Below, one piece after another: positions 43,921 to 52,699 of a stretch of 64,000 bases of DNA. The stretch lies in NCBI GenBank assembly GCA_021736985.1, contig JAIPEW010000007.1, forward strand, positions 32,229-96,228, given 5' to 3'. How positions within the stretch are numbered: position 1 is the stretch's first letter; every line of letters begins with the position of its first letter. Below the pieces are notes generated by a model that worked only from the letters and a program-made list of their open reading frames with translations, made no database searches and was not told where the DNA came from. Position numbers and translations under genes: made by a program. This DNA is from Clostridiales bacterium. Its GTDB lineage: Bacteria > Bacillota > Desulfotomaculia > Desulfotomaculales > VENG01.

Positions 43921-45123
43921 ATGAGATTAAATACTAAATTTAAAGTTGCTTCGTTAGGTACAACCAATTTTATAATAGTACTGGTAAACACCATTCTTTT
44001 CCCGGTTTTTCCGTCTATGTCAAAAGCACTGGACATAAACATTAAAGAATTATCCTGGTTAGTAGTGATTGTATCCTTTCCTGCAGCCCTATTAGGCCCC
44101 GTAGGAGGCATACTGTCAGATAAGTGGAATCGAAAACAAGTTATATCTATTTCACTTATTATTTACGGGCTGGGGGGGCTGTTTGCCGGGCTTTCTATTC
44201 TTCTTTTTTCAAAACCTTTTTACTTCATCCTGGGAGGAAGGCTTTTACAGGGAATAGGTTCTGCAACTCCTATGTTTCTAACTACAGCCCTGGCAGGAGA
44301 CATTTTTCACAGTGCAGAAAGACACAAGGCAGTTGGTCTTCTAGAAACTGCCAACGGAACAGGTAAACTGTTCAGTCCCATTATTGGCGCATTAGTAGGA
44401 TTGTTAGCCTGGTACGCGCCGTTTTTTGTTTATCCTCTAGTATCTGTGCCAGCCGCAGCTGCTGTATGGTTTAGTATTAATGAACCGGACAGGCCGCCCG
44501 TTCCATGGACAGAACAAAAAAAAGCATTTGGGCTGTTTAGAAATCGCTCGCGCATATTAGCCCTGGTTTCCGGTTTTATAACTCTTTTTGTGTTAATAGG
44601 CACACTTTTCTGGCTCAGCAATATACTGGAAGATAAATTGAATGGAGGAAAAATAATACGGGGACTTATTATTTCTTTACCTGTAATGACCATGGTATTA
44701 ACTACTCTGGCTGCAGAGTATTTTGGGAAACACCTGGGGGCCCGGTTAACCCTTGGCACAGGGTTAATCTTAATGGCTTCAAGCCTTGCCTTAATTCCTC
44801 TTATATATAAAACTATTATCTTCTGGCCTGTTATTGGAATTATTGGTGTAGGAGCAGGCATGGTACTGCCAACACTGGATGCTATCAGCACTTCAGTAAC
44901 CAAGCGCGAATACAGAGGAATAATAACTACTATATACGGCAGCAGCCGTTCCCTTGGAGCGTCCCTGGCACCTTACATATTTGCACTGCTTATGGATGCC
45001 GGACACAGGGCAACATTCTTTCCTATCGCAGCAGGATCAGCAATTGCAGGTATTATTATACTGACATTCATGCACGACAATGAAATACTCTCTAAGAACC
45101 TGTTACCAGAAAGAACATCATAA
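43921..45123 (+). CDS. MFS transporter
   Basis: The 400-residue protein has about 12 hydrophobic segments and the MFS loop motif GGILSDKWNRKQVISI between segments 2 and 3. It resembles proton-driven drug or small-molecule efflux carriers. Segment 5 has GNGTGKLFSPIIGALVG-like glycines. The substrate is unknown. The single gene begins at ATG after AAGGAAG and is followed by a terminator. Confidence 0.9.
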   Translation: MRLNTKFKVASLGTTNFIIVLVNTILFPVFPSMSKALDINIKELSWLVVIVSFPAALLGPVGGILSDKWNRKQVISISLIIYGLGGLFAGLSILLFSKPFYFILGGRLLQGIGSATPMFLTTALAGDIFHSAERHKAVGLLETANGTGKLFSPIIGALVGLLAWYAPFFVYPLVSVPAAAAVWFSINEPDRPPVPWTEQKKAFGLFRNRSRILALVSGFITLFVLIGTLFWLSNILEDKLNGGKIIRGLIISLPVMTMVLTTLAAEYFGKHLGARLTLGTGLILMASSLALIPLIYKTIIFWPVIGIIGVGAGMVLPTLDAISTSVTKREYRGIITTIYGSSRSLGASLAPYIFALLMDAGHRATFFPIAAGSAIAGIIILTFMHDNEILSKNLLPERTS

Positions 45124-45154
45124 ATAAACGGCTTTTAACATAAGCCGTTTATTT
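45122..45154 (+). terminator. terminator after the MFS transporter gene
   Basis: AAATAAACGGCTT pairs with AAGCCGTTTATTT around a 7-base loop, followed by T residues. It overlaps the stop codon. Confidence 0.8.
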
Positions 45155-45230
45155 TTAATATCTGGTATAATAATTTTACAGGATATTCATACCATACTGC
45201 ATTAATAAATAAATGTTAGGAGAACTTAAA

Positions 45231-45407
45231 TTGAGTAAAAGCTTTTTAATAATGATGTTTACCTGTTTTACTGCAGTAGCCGTATATTACTTATGCGAAC
45301 AAAAATTAAATCTCCCGGACATCCTTAGTATGGCTGCCGGTATCACAGCAGCAGTTATTCTGTCCTGGCTGTTCTCAAAAAGACAACGAAAAAAAGAACA
45401 GGACTAA
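45231..45407 (+). CDS. small two-segment membrane protein
   Basis: This 58-residue protein has two hydrophobic stretches (IMMFTCFTAVAVYYLC and ILSMAAGITAAVILSWLF) and a basic C-terminus. I chose TTG 45231 because TAGGAG lies 9 bases upstream; an ATG at 45213 lies before that site. Its function is unknown. Confidence 0.6.
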   Translation: MSKSFLIMMFTCFTAVAVYYLCEQKLNLPDILSMAAGITAAVILSWLFSKRQRKKEQD

Positions 45408-45460
45408 ATTTTATAACAAATTAGTTAAAATATTTTTTTAATAACTAAACTCCCACAGGC

Positions 45461-45507
45461 TATACAGCACACTCAGAATCCGCTACCTTCCGGAAATCCA
45501 CCAGCCC
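45461..45507 (-). repeat. palindromic repeat family, half copy D
   Basis: On the minus strand this begins GGGCTGGTGGATTTCCGG and continues AAGGTAGCGGATTCTG, nearly identical to the first 45 bases of copy C at 46483. The right arm is absent. Confidence 0.75.
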
Positions 45508-45610
45508 TTTTAATTTGCAGATAGTTATCGGCATGTTTTTTAGTTTTTATTAACTCCTCATACCAGCCAGGCACAACCAATGATGAAAATATAGCTTCGC
45601 TATTATCATA
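45473..45610 (-). pseudogene. start-less open frame overlapping repeat D
   Basis: 46 codons without a start read protein-like: SLVVPGWYEELIKTKKHAD, then YLQIKRAGGFPEGSGF and TGA. Copy A gives a related end, NLQIERASGFPEGNGVF. These may be the decayed 3' end of a mobile or repeated gene. No family is recognised. Confidence 0.3.
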
Positions 45611-45621
45611 TTAACCTAGTA

Positions 45622-45799
45622 AAGGCCGGTGGTACTCGGAGCGGACGTACGAAGGCGCATTCATAGAGCAAGTGAGGCCGAGGAAAAGCGCCGGTGCATA
45701 TCTGAACAACTGGAGAGAGCGAGTTCTCCGGCGCCCGAGACCGATCGAGCTCGGACAATTTTATGTGCTGAAGTAGGAAGCGGAGAGTTCCACCGGCCT
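45622..45799. repeat. palindromic repeat family, long copy B
   Basis: The 178-base element is bounded by perfect inverted ends, AGGCCGGTGG and CCACCGGCCT. The interior is G/C-rich (unlike the flanks) with further short palindromes such as CCGAG/CTCGG. No supported gene lies inside. Confidence 0.75.
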
Positions 45800-46004
45800 A
45801 GCAAAAACAAAGTTTTCTGATCAACCCTTCATACCAGCTTTAACTGTTTTCGTGTTAAAGATTTAATCATTTATACATAATCTCCTGCATTATTCTTATT
45901 ATATTTTCTAATACAAAAAAATAAAAAAACCAGGTAAATACATACCCTGGTAACTCAACTAAAATCACATTTAAAATTGTAATAAACAAGTTATATGCAA
46001 AAAA

Positions 46005-46376
46005 CTATATTGCTTTAGCAGCTGCAAAACCCAACAGTGCCGCACCCAACCCCAGAATCACACTTCCAAAAATATTCCCCAGCGCTAACCAGGTTAACCC
46101 GTTTTGAAAAAGGCGCAGCGTTTCCATTTCAAAAGTTGCAAAAGTAGTAAAAGAACCTAAAAAACCAACAGTTATTGCAATACGCCACAGGGGATCTATA
46201 GCTAACTTATCAACCAGTAAAATTAAAGTAAAACTTATAAAAAAACAGCCCAGAATGTTTACAGCAAGTGTACCATATGGAAAACTGGTATCATTTATAG
46301 AAGAAATCCACCCGGATAAAAAATAACGAGATAAAGCACCAAACATTCCTGCTACTGCTATGGCCAAAATTTTCAT
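46005..46376 (-). CDS. crcB: CrcB/Fluc fluoride channel
   Basis: The 123-residue membrane protein has four hydrophobic segments, GALSRYFLSGWI near the N-terminus, and GFLGSFTTFATFEMET, the pore segment with the conserved phenylalanines. It exports fluoride. One copy is present here, so it may be a homodimer or have a partner elsewhere. No fluoride riboswitch was recognised upstream. Confidence 0.93.
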   Translation of the reverse strand: MKILAIAVAGMFGALSRYFLSGWISSINDTSFPYGTLAVNILGCFFISFTLILLVDKLAIDPLWRIAITVGFLGSFTTFATFEMETLRLFQNGLTWLALGNIFGSVILGLGAALLGFAAAKAI

Positions 46377-46723
46377 GACATCCTCACTTAAAATTTATTT
46401 TTAAATATATTACTAAATTTTTCAACAATCGTGTATTCAAATCCTTTTTGTTAATCAGAAAACTCTCTAAGGGCTATGGCCTGGGCCGGTGGATTTCCGG
46501 AAGGTAGCGGAGTCTGGGTGCGCTGCATAGCCCATCAAATCCCGAAATCCCGGCTACTTAGGGCGTGAAAAACTTGATATGCACTATCATAGAGCGGGCA
46601 CCTTAAACACACTTTATGCTCAAACTAAAAACACGGAGTCTCTTGGAGGAAACCACCGGCCCTCCACCCAGCCGTCAGAAGAGTTTTCATATTCCGTTGT
46701 CCAGCAGAGGCGTTTAACTTCAC
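46377..46723. other. intergenic region between crcB and spoVB with repeat C
   Basis: 347 bases whose centre is the palindromic repeat 46483-46662. The bases right of it (46662-46695, CTCCACCCAGCCGTCAGAAG) match, in reverse, the sequence at about 63520-63551. No gene was found. Confidence 0.7.
46483..46662. repeat. palindromic repeat family, long copy C
   Basis: The 180-base element has perfect inverted ends GGGCCGGTGG and CCACCGGCCC, then TTTCC/GGAAA. Its left 45 bases match half copy D, and its end structure matches A and B. Confidence 0.8.
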
Positions 46724-48328
46724 TTATCTTCCCAACTTGCGCAATATCACGGCCAATTTTTCACCAATACGGGGAACAGCTGCTACTTCCCGGGAAGATA
46801 CCCCCCCTACTAACACTGCAGCCGGTGCATAAATCAAGGCACCGGCTCCTACTGCAGCCAGCGTCGCCCAATTGTTCCCAACCTGCTGTACAAGATAGCT
46901 ATATACCCATAAAGTTCCTACTGCCATAATCAATACTGCTATTCCTGGGCGCAGCAGCATTTTACCAATATCCATTTTAAAACCCACGCGGCGGCGTACA
47001 GAATTAATATTTAGGAAAGATGATACAACAAACATCACTACTGTGCCCAGGGCAGCAGCCCGAATTCCCAGGGAAGAAGTTATAAAATAATAAGTAATAA
47101 TTACTTTAAAAAATATTCCAGCTGTCAAGTTGCGTACTGGTATGTCAGCACGTTCCAATCCCTGCAAAACACCGGATGTCACCAGGTATAAAGACCAGAA
47201 AATTACTACCGGTGATACCCATGCTAAAGATACGCCTGCTGACTTGTTGGCATAAACCAGCTCGGTCAAGTGAGGAGCAAGCACTAAAAGCCCGGCAGCA
47301 GCAGGTAAAGAGATACCCATGGCCAACCTGACTGCCCGCGAAAGCTGCCGGCGAATACCTGAAATATTACCATTTGAATAACACTCTGCTGCAAAAGGTA
47401 CTAAACTGGCCCCTAAAGCAGTAGCAAAAGCTATAGAAATATTTATAAATGACATGGCCATCTGGGTAAATTGACCATAAAAAGCAGTAGCCTTATGTAT
47501 GGAATACCCGGTCAATTGCATACCATCTATGATTAATTTATTATCCATGATATTGGTAATCGCCATGGCAATACTGGCAAAAGAAATAGGTAAAGCTGTA
47601 TAGAATATTTTTTTTAACAATGAAAGTGCACTTTCTCTACTTCCGCTTACATCTTTTGCCGTAAGATAGTAAAAATCTCCCCGGTATAACCAGTGGTAAA
47701 TTAACATTATACCAGTAGCCGCAACTGCTCCAGGTATTGCCCCCAGGTTCCCGCCGGCAGCTCCCCAGGTTAACCCGTACGGTAAAAACAAGTAAGCAAG
47801 CAAAAGCGTTCCTGTTACTAACATGACCTGGTCTGCTACCTGAGACACGGCTACCGCAGTCATATTTCTGACCCCCTGGAAAAGCCCCCGGTAAGCAGCT
47901 GTAACAGCAGCAAAAAACACTATTGGAGAAATAGCACGCAGGCCATTTAAACACCGGGGATCGGCAACAATACCGCTCTCTACAAACCAGCCGGCACCAA
48001 AGAAAAGAAAAAGAGAAGATGCCGTTCCAATTACCAGCATAGAAAAACGGGCCAACCGAAAAGCACGATATGCATCGCAATAACACCCTGCTGCCATTTT
48101 TTGAGAAACAAGCCGGGATACGGCAACTGGAATACCGGCAGAAGACAATGTAAAAAAAAGTAGATAAAACTGGTTGGGTACACCATATATACCTAATCCC
48201 TCGTCACCTAAAAGCCGTCCCAGGGGAACCCTGTAAAGAGCTCCTAATACTCTTATAAATATTCCAGCAGCCGTTAATACTATTGCTCCCTGCATTACAG
48301 ACTGTTTATTAAAACCGCGCCTGGACAT
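46724..48328 (-). CDS. spoVB: stage V sporulation protein B-type flippase (MVF/MATE-like polysaccharide exporter)
   Basis: The 534-residue protein has about 14 membrane segments, beginning QGAIVLTAAGIFIRVLGALYRVPLGRLLG, split by the conserved GLGIYGVPNQFY and SAGIPVAVSRLVS motifs of SpoVB. It flips lipid-linked cell-wall precursors across the membrane during spore cortex formation. It could also be a MurJ-like paralogue; SpoVB fits best because of the N-terminus and the spore genes in the window. Confidence 0.9.
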   Translation of the reverse strand: MSRRGFNKQSVMQGAIVLTAAGIFIRVLGALYRVPLGRLLGDEGLGIYGVPNQFYLLFFTLSSAGIPVAVSRLVSQKMAAGCYCDAYRAFRLARFSMLVIGTASSLFLFFGAGWFVESGIVADPRCLNGLRAISPIVFFAAVTAAYRGLFQGVRNMTAVAVSQVADQVMLVTGTLLLAYLFLPYGLTWGAAGGNLGAIPGAVAATGIMLIYHWLYRGDFYYLTAKDVSGSRESALSLLKKIFYTALPISFASIAMAITNIMDNKLIIDGMQLTGYSIHKATAFYGQFTQMAMSFINISIAFATALGASLVPFAAECYSNGNISGIRRQLSRAVRLAMGISLPAAAGLLVLAPHLTELVYANKSAGVSLAWVSPVVIFWSLYLVTSGVLQGLERADIPVRNLTAGIFFKVIITYYFITSSLGIRAAALGTVVMFVVSSFLNINSVRRRVGFKMDIGKMLLRPGIAVLIMAVGTLWVYSYLVQQVGNNWATLAAVGAGALIYAPAAVLVGGVSSREVAAVPRIGEKLAVILRKLGR

Positions 48329-48696
48329 TTATTATCACAAACTTTCATTAATTAATTTATGGTTAAATGCTTAATTTATTCTAATTTATCCTTATTTCAA
48401 ATTTTCTTTTCTATAATTAAATTACCTCTAACTCGTGTATTTAAAACAATTAATAAAATTTTTCTATACACTTACTCCTCCATAACCCGGAATTGAGGGA
48501 AATTAAAGGTTGTACATAAGTGGTTTACAATTAAATTATACAATGCTAGTATCTAATTAAATATTTAAGCTAAGGACAATCATAGCTAAAAATTAAATAC
48601 AGGAGTTAAATTTTTGCTACCCGTCTAAAGTCACATGTGCAGGTAGAACAATAGTATAATTAGAAGAAACTGTGCTGAAATGAAGGTGACACCTAT
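48329..48696. other. A/T-rich intergenic region, no gene seen
   Basis: 368 bases between divergent spoVB and a small plus-strand gene. It holds the expected promoters; a TATAAT near 48655 may serve the plus-strand gene but lacks a good -35. No repeat copy or RNA family was recognised. Confidence 0.6.
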
Positions 48697-48990
48697 ATGA
48701 CTGATCTTCAAACTTACCGTATGGAAAAGCACCTGGAATCTATTCACAAACTAATATGTCAATTAATAACCGTAAGGAATTATATTAAGTCTCTGCACGA
48801 AGGAAAAATACAATATCGTGCTGATGCCCCGGAAGATATAAACAATATTGTACTTGAATTACTAGAAGACAACCAGAAAAATATGCAGGCAGCTCTTATT
48901 GAATTAAAGGGCGTTGAACTACAAATTACACAGCGTATTAAACAAAACTCAAGAGAATTAGGCCAGAGCGTATTTGGCAACCAGTTATAA
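48697..48990 (+). CDS. hypothetical small helical protein
   Basis: The 97-residue protein is largely helical with a central coiled-coil-like part (LVLELLEDNQKNMQAALIELKG). GAAGGTGA precedes the ATG at good distance, supporting a real gene. No family is recognised. It lies upstream of the NifX/MinD cluster, about 105 bases before it. Confidence 0.65.
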   Translation: MTDLQTYRMEKHLESIHKLICQLITVRNYIKSLHEGKIQYRADAPEDINNIVLELLEDNQKNMQAALIELKGVELQITQRIKQNSRELGQSVFGNQL

Positions 48991-49095
48991 CCCGTTATTC
49001 GGGTTATATTTTTTTTATCACAGATGTTGACATATGTTCGAATTAGGCATAAACTATTTTAAAAATAAGTTTTTAGGCATAAGGAGTGAATATTT

Positions 49096-49485
49096 TTGAA
49101 AATTGCTATATGTTCTACTGGAAGTGATTTAAATTCATCCACAGACCCCAGGTTTGGACGGTGTCCCTATTTTGTACTTGTTGATGAAAAAGGCAACCAC
49201 CTGCAAACACTAGAAAATGAATCTCAAAATTCCCCTCACGGGGCAGGGATATCTACTGCCCAGTTTATGATAAATAATGGGGTTAGTACAGTATTAGCAG
49301 GAAAAATAGGTCCTAAAGCAATTCAACCCCTGTTATCCGCCGGAATTGATATATATACTGGCATATCAGGCAGCGTAAACCAGGCACTACAAAGTTATAA
49401 TGAAAACAAACTGAGCCGGACTAATAATGCCAATGCTTCTCCGCATTCCGGCAGCGGTGGCGGTGGCGGACGAAAAAGAAGGTGA
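49096..49485 (+). CDS. NifX/NafY-type dinitrogenase iron-molybdenum cofactor biosynthesis protein
   Basis: The 129-residue protein has KIAICSTGSDLNSSTDPRFGRCPYF at the N-terminus, GAGISTAQFMINNGVSTVLAGKIGPKA, and a Gly/Ser/His-rich tail, matching the small NifX/NafY domain family. The best-studied members carry nitrogenase FeMo-cofactor precursors, but no nitrogenase gene is present. Clostridial members usually sit, as here, beside ferredoxin-MinD ATPases. Start TTG 49096 after AAGGAGTG. Confidence 0.88.
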   Translation: MKIAICSTGSDLNSSTDPRFGRCPYFVLVDEKGNHLQTLENESQNSPHGAGISTAQFMINNGVSTVLAGKIGPKAIQPLLSAGIDIYTGISGSVNQALQSYNENKLSRTNNANASPHSGSGGGGGRKRR

Positions 49486-49490
49486 TAAAA

Positions 49491-50360
49491 TTGAAAAAAC
49501 CAGTAATAACCGTAGCAAGCGGTAAAGGCGGCACGGGTAAAACCACAGTTGCTTCATGCCTTGCAATCTCAGCTGGACAACCAGTTCAATTCTTAGATTG
49601 TGATGTAGAAGAACCCAATGCTTCTATTTTTTTGAAGCCAGAATTTACATCTACAAAACCAGTTTCTTTAGAAGTCCCCGATATTGATTATAATAAATGC
49701 TCGTTTTGCGGGAAATGTGCTGATATATGCATGTACAATGCTCTGGCTGTTGCAGGAGACCAGATCCTCACTTTTCCTGAACTCTGCCACAGCTGCGGGG
49801 GATGCTGGGTTTTGTGCCCGGAAAAAGCTATCACCCCTGTTCCCAGGGAAATAGGTATAATCGAAAGCGGGCCCGCGCAAAAAAACATAGAATTCTGGCA
49901 GGGGAAATTACACGTCGGGGCCCCTACAACTCCGCCTGTAATAAATGCAGTTAAAAATGAAGCAGTAAAAGAGCATTTAACTATACTGGACGCTCCTCCG
50001 GGAACATCTTGTCCGGTGGTTGAAACATTGGAAGGAACAGATTTTGCTCTTTTAGTAACTGAACCTACTCTAATGGGCCGCAACGATTTAGATTTAGCCG
50101 TACAGCTCGCGCGCAAATTAAATATACCCTGCGGGGTAATAATTAACCGTTCCGAGGAGCAGTATGATATAATAGAAAAATATTGTAAAGAAAACAGCGT
50201 TCCAGTATTAATGAAAATTCCTCAAGATAGAGAAATTGCCCGGGTTTATGCCCGGGGTACTGCACCCGTTGAAACAGTACCACACCTTAAAGAAGATTTT
50301 AAAAATATGTTAGAATATATAGAAAGGGTGACGGTATTTGAAAGAAATAGTAGTAATTAG
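49491..50360 (+). CDS. MinD-type ATPase with inserted ferredoxin domain, copy 1
   Basis: This protein of about 289 residues has a deviant Walker A ASGKGGTGKTTVA, then CSFCGKCADICMYNAL and CHSCGGCWVLC (two [4Fe-4S] clusters) inserted near residues 65-105. The ATPase then resumes with LTILDAPPGTSCPV. I prefer TTG 49491, 6 bases after AAGGTG, over GTG 49482, which overlaps the previous stop. It may load or transfer metal clusters; the function is not proven. Confidence 0.9.
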   Translation: MKKPVITVASGKGGTGKTTVASCLAISAGQPVQFLDCDVEEPNASIFLKPEFTSTKPVSLEVPDIDYNKCSFCGKCADICMYNALAVAGDQILTFPELCHSCGGCWVLCPEKAITPVPREIGIIESGPAQKNIEFWQGKLHVGAPTTPPVINAVKNEAVKEHLTILDAPPGTSCPVVETLEGTDFALLVTEPTLMGRNDLDLAVQLARKLNIPCGVIINRSEEQYDIIEKYCKENSVPVLMKIPQDREIARVYARGTAPVETVPHLKEDFKNMLEYIERVTVFERNSSN

Positions 50361-51189
50361 CGGAAAAGGCGGCACGGGTAAAACCAGTGTCGTCGGTTCA
50401 TTTGCCGTTTTAGCCGAAAACAAGATTATGGCTGACTGCGATGTAGATGCGGCAAACTTGTATTTAATGCTGTCACCTGAAATAAAAGAAAAAAATGATT
50501 TTTACAGCCTTCCCAAGGCACATATAGACGTAAATAAATGTACAGAATGCGGTCTATGTGAAGAATACTGCCGGTTTGGAGCTATAAAAAACAATTATAT
50601 TGACCCTGTAAGTTGTGAAGGTTGTGCAGTATGCAGCCACATCTGCCCTGAAGGGGCTATAGAAATGGTAGACACCGTGGCCGGAGAATGGTATAAATCC
50701 AGTACTAAATACGGGCCCCTTGTTCATGCTAGATTAGGAATAGCACAGGAGAACTCTGGGAAACTTGTTGCAGTAGTACGTGAACAGGCCAAGCACATGG
50801 CAGAGCAAAACAGTCACGAATTAATAATTACTGACGGCCCTCCAGGAATAGGATGTCCGGTTATAGCATCTCTCGGAGGAGCAAGTGTGTGCCTTATAAT
50901 CACTGAACCTACACTCTCAGGACTTCACGACATGGAAAGAACACTGGACCTGGCTGATTTCTTTGATATACCCGCCATGGTTTGCGTTAACAAATGGGAT
51001 ATAAATAAAGAAAACACCCACAAAATTGAAGAAACATGTAAAAAAAGGGAAGTACCGTTTGCCGGGACAATCAGTTACGACAGCTCTGTTATAGAAGCAG
51101 CAAACCAGGGAAAACCAATAATTGAAATGAAATCAAATATTGGGGAGGAAATCAGTAGGCTCTGGCAGAATGTGTATAACAACTTATAA
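50338..51189 (+). CDS. MinD-type ATPase with inserted ferredoxin domain, copy 2
   Basis: This 283-residue paralogue of the previous gene has ISGKGGTGKTSVVGSF, CTECGLCEEYCRFGAI and CEGCAVCSHICPEGAI, then ITDGPPGIGCPV. It overlaps copy 1 by 23 bases and starts at TTG after AAAGGGTGA, so the two are translationally coupled and could form a heterodimer. Both keep the nucleotide-binding lysine and the cluster cysteines. Confidence 0.92.
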   Translation: MKEIVVISGKGGTGKTSVVGSFAVLAENKIMADCDVDAANLYLMLSPEIKEKNDFYSLPKAHIDVNKCTECGLCEEYCRFGAIKNNYIDPVSCEGCAVCSHICPEGAIEMVDTVAGEWYKSSTKYGPLVHARLGIAQENSGKLVAVVREQAKHMAEQNSHELIITDGPPGIGCPVIASLGGASVCLIITEPTLSGLHDMERTLDLADFFDIPAMVCVNKWDINKENTHKIEETCKKREVPFAGTISYDSSVIEAANQGKPIIEMKSNIGEEISRLWQNVYNNL

Positions 51190-51231
51190 TATATAAAACA
51201 TAAAAATTATTAATAATGAAGGAGAGGAATT

Positions 51232-52050
51232 ATGTCTGAAGAAAAAAACACTTCCTGCAGCAGCGGCCAGTGCAGCCAGGATCAACAAAAGTCCGATGCT
51301 CCGGTTAAGCTAGAACCTAATGACGCAACAAAAGTGAAAAACATGATTGCTGTAATGAGCGGTAAAGGCGGTGTAGGTAAATCAACCGTCTCCGGGTTAT
51401 TATCAGTAAGCCTGGCCAAACAAGGCTATAAAGTAGGAACACTGGATGCTGACATTACCGGCCCCAGTATTCCAAAACTGTTTGGATTAAAAAAACAACC
51501 TCCGGTAATGGATAACTACATGATGCCAGTAGAAACTTCAACGCTGGGTATAAAAATAATCTCACTTAACCTTTTGATGCAGCAAGAAGACCAGCCAGTA
51601 ATCTGGCGCGGCCCTATACTGTCCAGTGCAGTAAAGCAATTTTGGACTGACGTGGCATGGGGCGAACTAGATTACTTGATAGTAGACTTACCGCCAGGAA
51701 CCGGGGATGTACCACTTACAGTAATGCAGTCCTTACCCCTTACCGGGTTTGTAGTAGTCTCTACACCGCAAGATCTGGCAGCCATGGTAGTTAAAAAGAC
51801 ATTAAACATGGCCAACCATATGGAAATTCCCATAAAAGGCATGGTAGTAAACATGAGTTACTTAAAATGTCCCGAGTGCGGCACTGAAATCAAGTTATAC
51901 GGCGAAGGTGACGGAACTAGATTAACCCGGGACACTGGTATTCCACTGCTTGAAAAACTTCCTGTAGACCCAGAATTAAGCATGCTGTGCGACCAGGGAG
52001 AAATCGAAAAATACAGTAAAAACCTGTTTGAAAACTTTTCTAGCAAATAG
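51232..52050 (+). CDS. mrp: Mrp/NBP35-type Fe-S carrier ATPase
   Basis: The 272-residue protein has an N-terminal cysteine pair region (CSSGQCSQDQ), Walker A MSGKGGVGKSTVSGLL, and a C-terminal CxxC (KCPECGTEIKLYGEG) that bridges a [4Fe-4S] cluster between monomers. It works as an Fe-S cluster scaffold or carrier in the cytosol. It completes the four-gene NifX-MinD-MinD-Mrp set. A good terminator follows. Confidence 0.94.
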   Translation: MSEEKNTSCSSGQCSQDQQKSDAPVKLEPNDATKVKNMIAVMSGKGGVGKSTVSGLLSVSLAKQGYKVGTLDADITGPSIPKLFGLKKQPPVMDNYMMPVETSTLGIKIISLNLLMQQEDQPVIWRGPILSSAVKQFWTDVAWGELDYLIVDLPPGTGDVPLTVMQSLPLTGFVVVSTPQDLAAMVVKKTLNMANHMEIPIKGMVVNMSYLKCPECGTEIKLYGEGDGTRLTRDTGIPLLEKLPVDPELSMLCDQGEIEKYSKNLFENFSSK

Positions 52051-52080
52051 GTCATATAAATCCTCTCACAACCACTTCTT

Positions 52081-52105
52081 CCCGCATTTAATGCGGGATT
52101 TTTTT
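52081..52105 (+). terminator. terminator of the NifX-MinD-Mrp operon
   Basis: CCCGCAT and ATGCGGG pair around a 3-base loop, followed by A and eight T. A near copy of this 42-base stretch occurs at 54275-54317. Confidence 0.88.
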
Positions 52106-52234
52106 TGATTCTGCGAGATTCTACATATATTTCGATAAAAAAATTAATATTAAAACAGGAATTATTGTTTTGCATACAAGGTATTCCCTAAAATCTAATG
52201 GGAAACACAAATCCCTTTTCCTCAAAAAACAGAT

Positions 52235-52561
52235 TTAATTCTCTTTATTTTCTAATCCCCATTTATTCATCAACTCTAATATTGGAAGCAATGTTTTTCC
52301 TTTCTCCGTAATAGAGTATTCTACCTTAGGAGGAATCTGATGATATTCTTCCCTATGAATTAACTTATCTTTTTCTAACTCTTTCAACTGCTGAGACAGC
52401 ATTTTATGCGAGATCTTTGCCAGGAATTTCTTTAATTCTCCGTATCTTTTCACCCCTTCAGTAGACAAATACCAAAGTATAATGGGTTTCCATTTACCGC
52501 CGATAACTTTTTGTGTATATTCCAGTGGACATTTATATTTTTCTCGGGCCGAATTCTCCAT
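52235..52561 (-). CDS. HxlR-family transcriptional regulator
   Basis: The 108-residue winged helix has the HxlR core CPLEYTQKVIGGKWKPIILWYL and FLAKISHKMLSQQLKELEKD. The conserved cysteine at residue 11 suggests redox or electrophile sensing. It is divergent from the nitroreductase gene 138 bases away, so control of that gene is likely. Confidence 0.92.
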   Translation of the reverse strand: MENSAREKYKCPLEYTQKVIGGKWKPIILWYLSTEGVKRYGELKKFLAKISHKMLSQQLKELEKDKLIHREEYHQIPPKVEYSITEKGKTLLPILELMNKWGLENKEN

Positions 52562-52699
52562 CTCGACATTACTCTCCTCTTAGATAGTATCTTACACAAA
52601 AGTGCATACTACCAAATTCGCTCATATAATATATAATAAAGTATATTAAAATGAATAGGGTTATTACAATCCTATAAATAATAAAGAAAGGGTGTTTTT

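Larger units (their letters stand above)
45408..46004. other. repeat-rich intergenic region before crcB
   Basis: 597 bases with no intact gene. It contains half-repeat D (45461-45507) and the large palindromic repeat B (45622-45799). A minus-strand open frame (45473-45610, no start codon) covers D and ends in RAGGFPEGSGF. The right part is A/T-rich non-coding sequence. Confidence 0.7.

Noticed and set aside
45629..45820. Open frame of 63 codons inside repeat B
   Set aside because: It lies in a G/C-rich palindromic repeat, has no ribosome site and no recognisable protein feature.
46377..46440. Fluoride riboswitch upstream of crcB
   Set aside because: None of the conserved blocks I know for the crcB motif can be found there.
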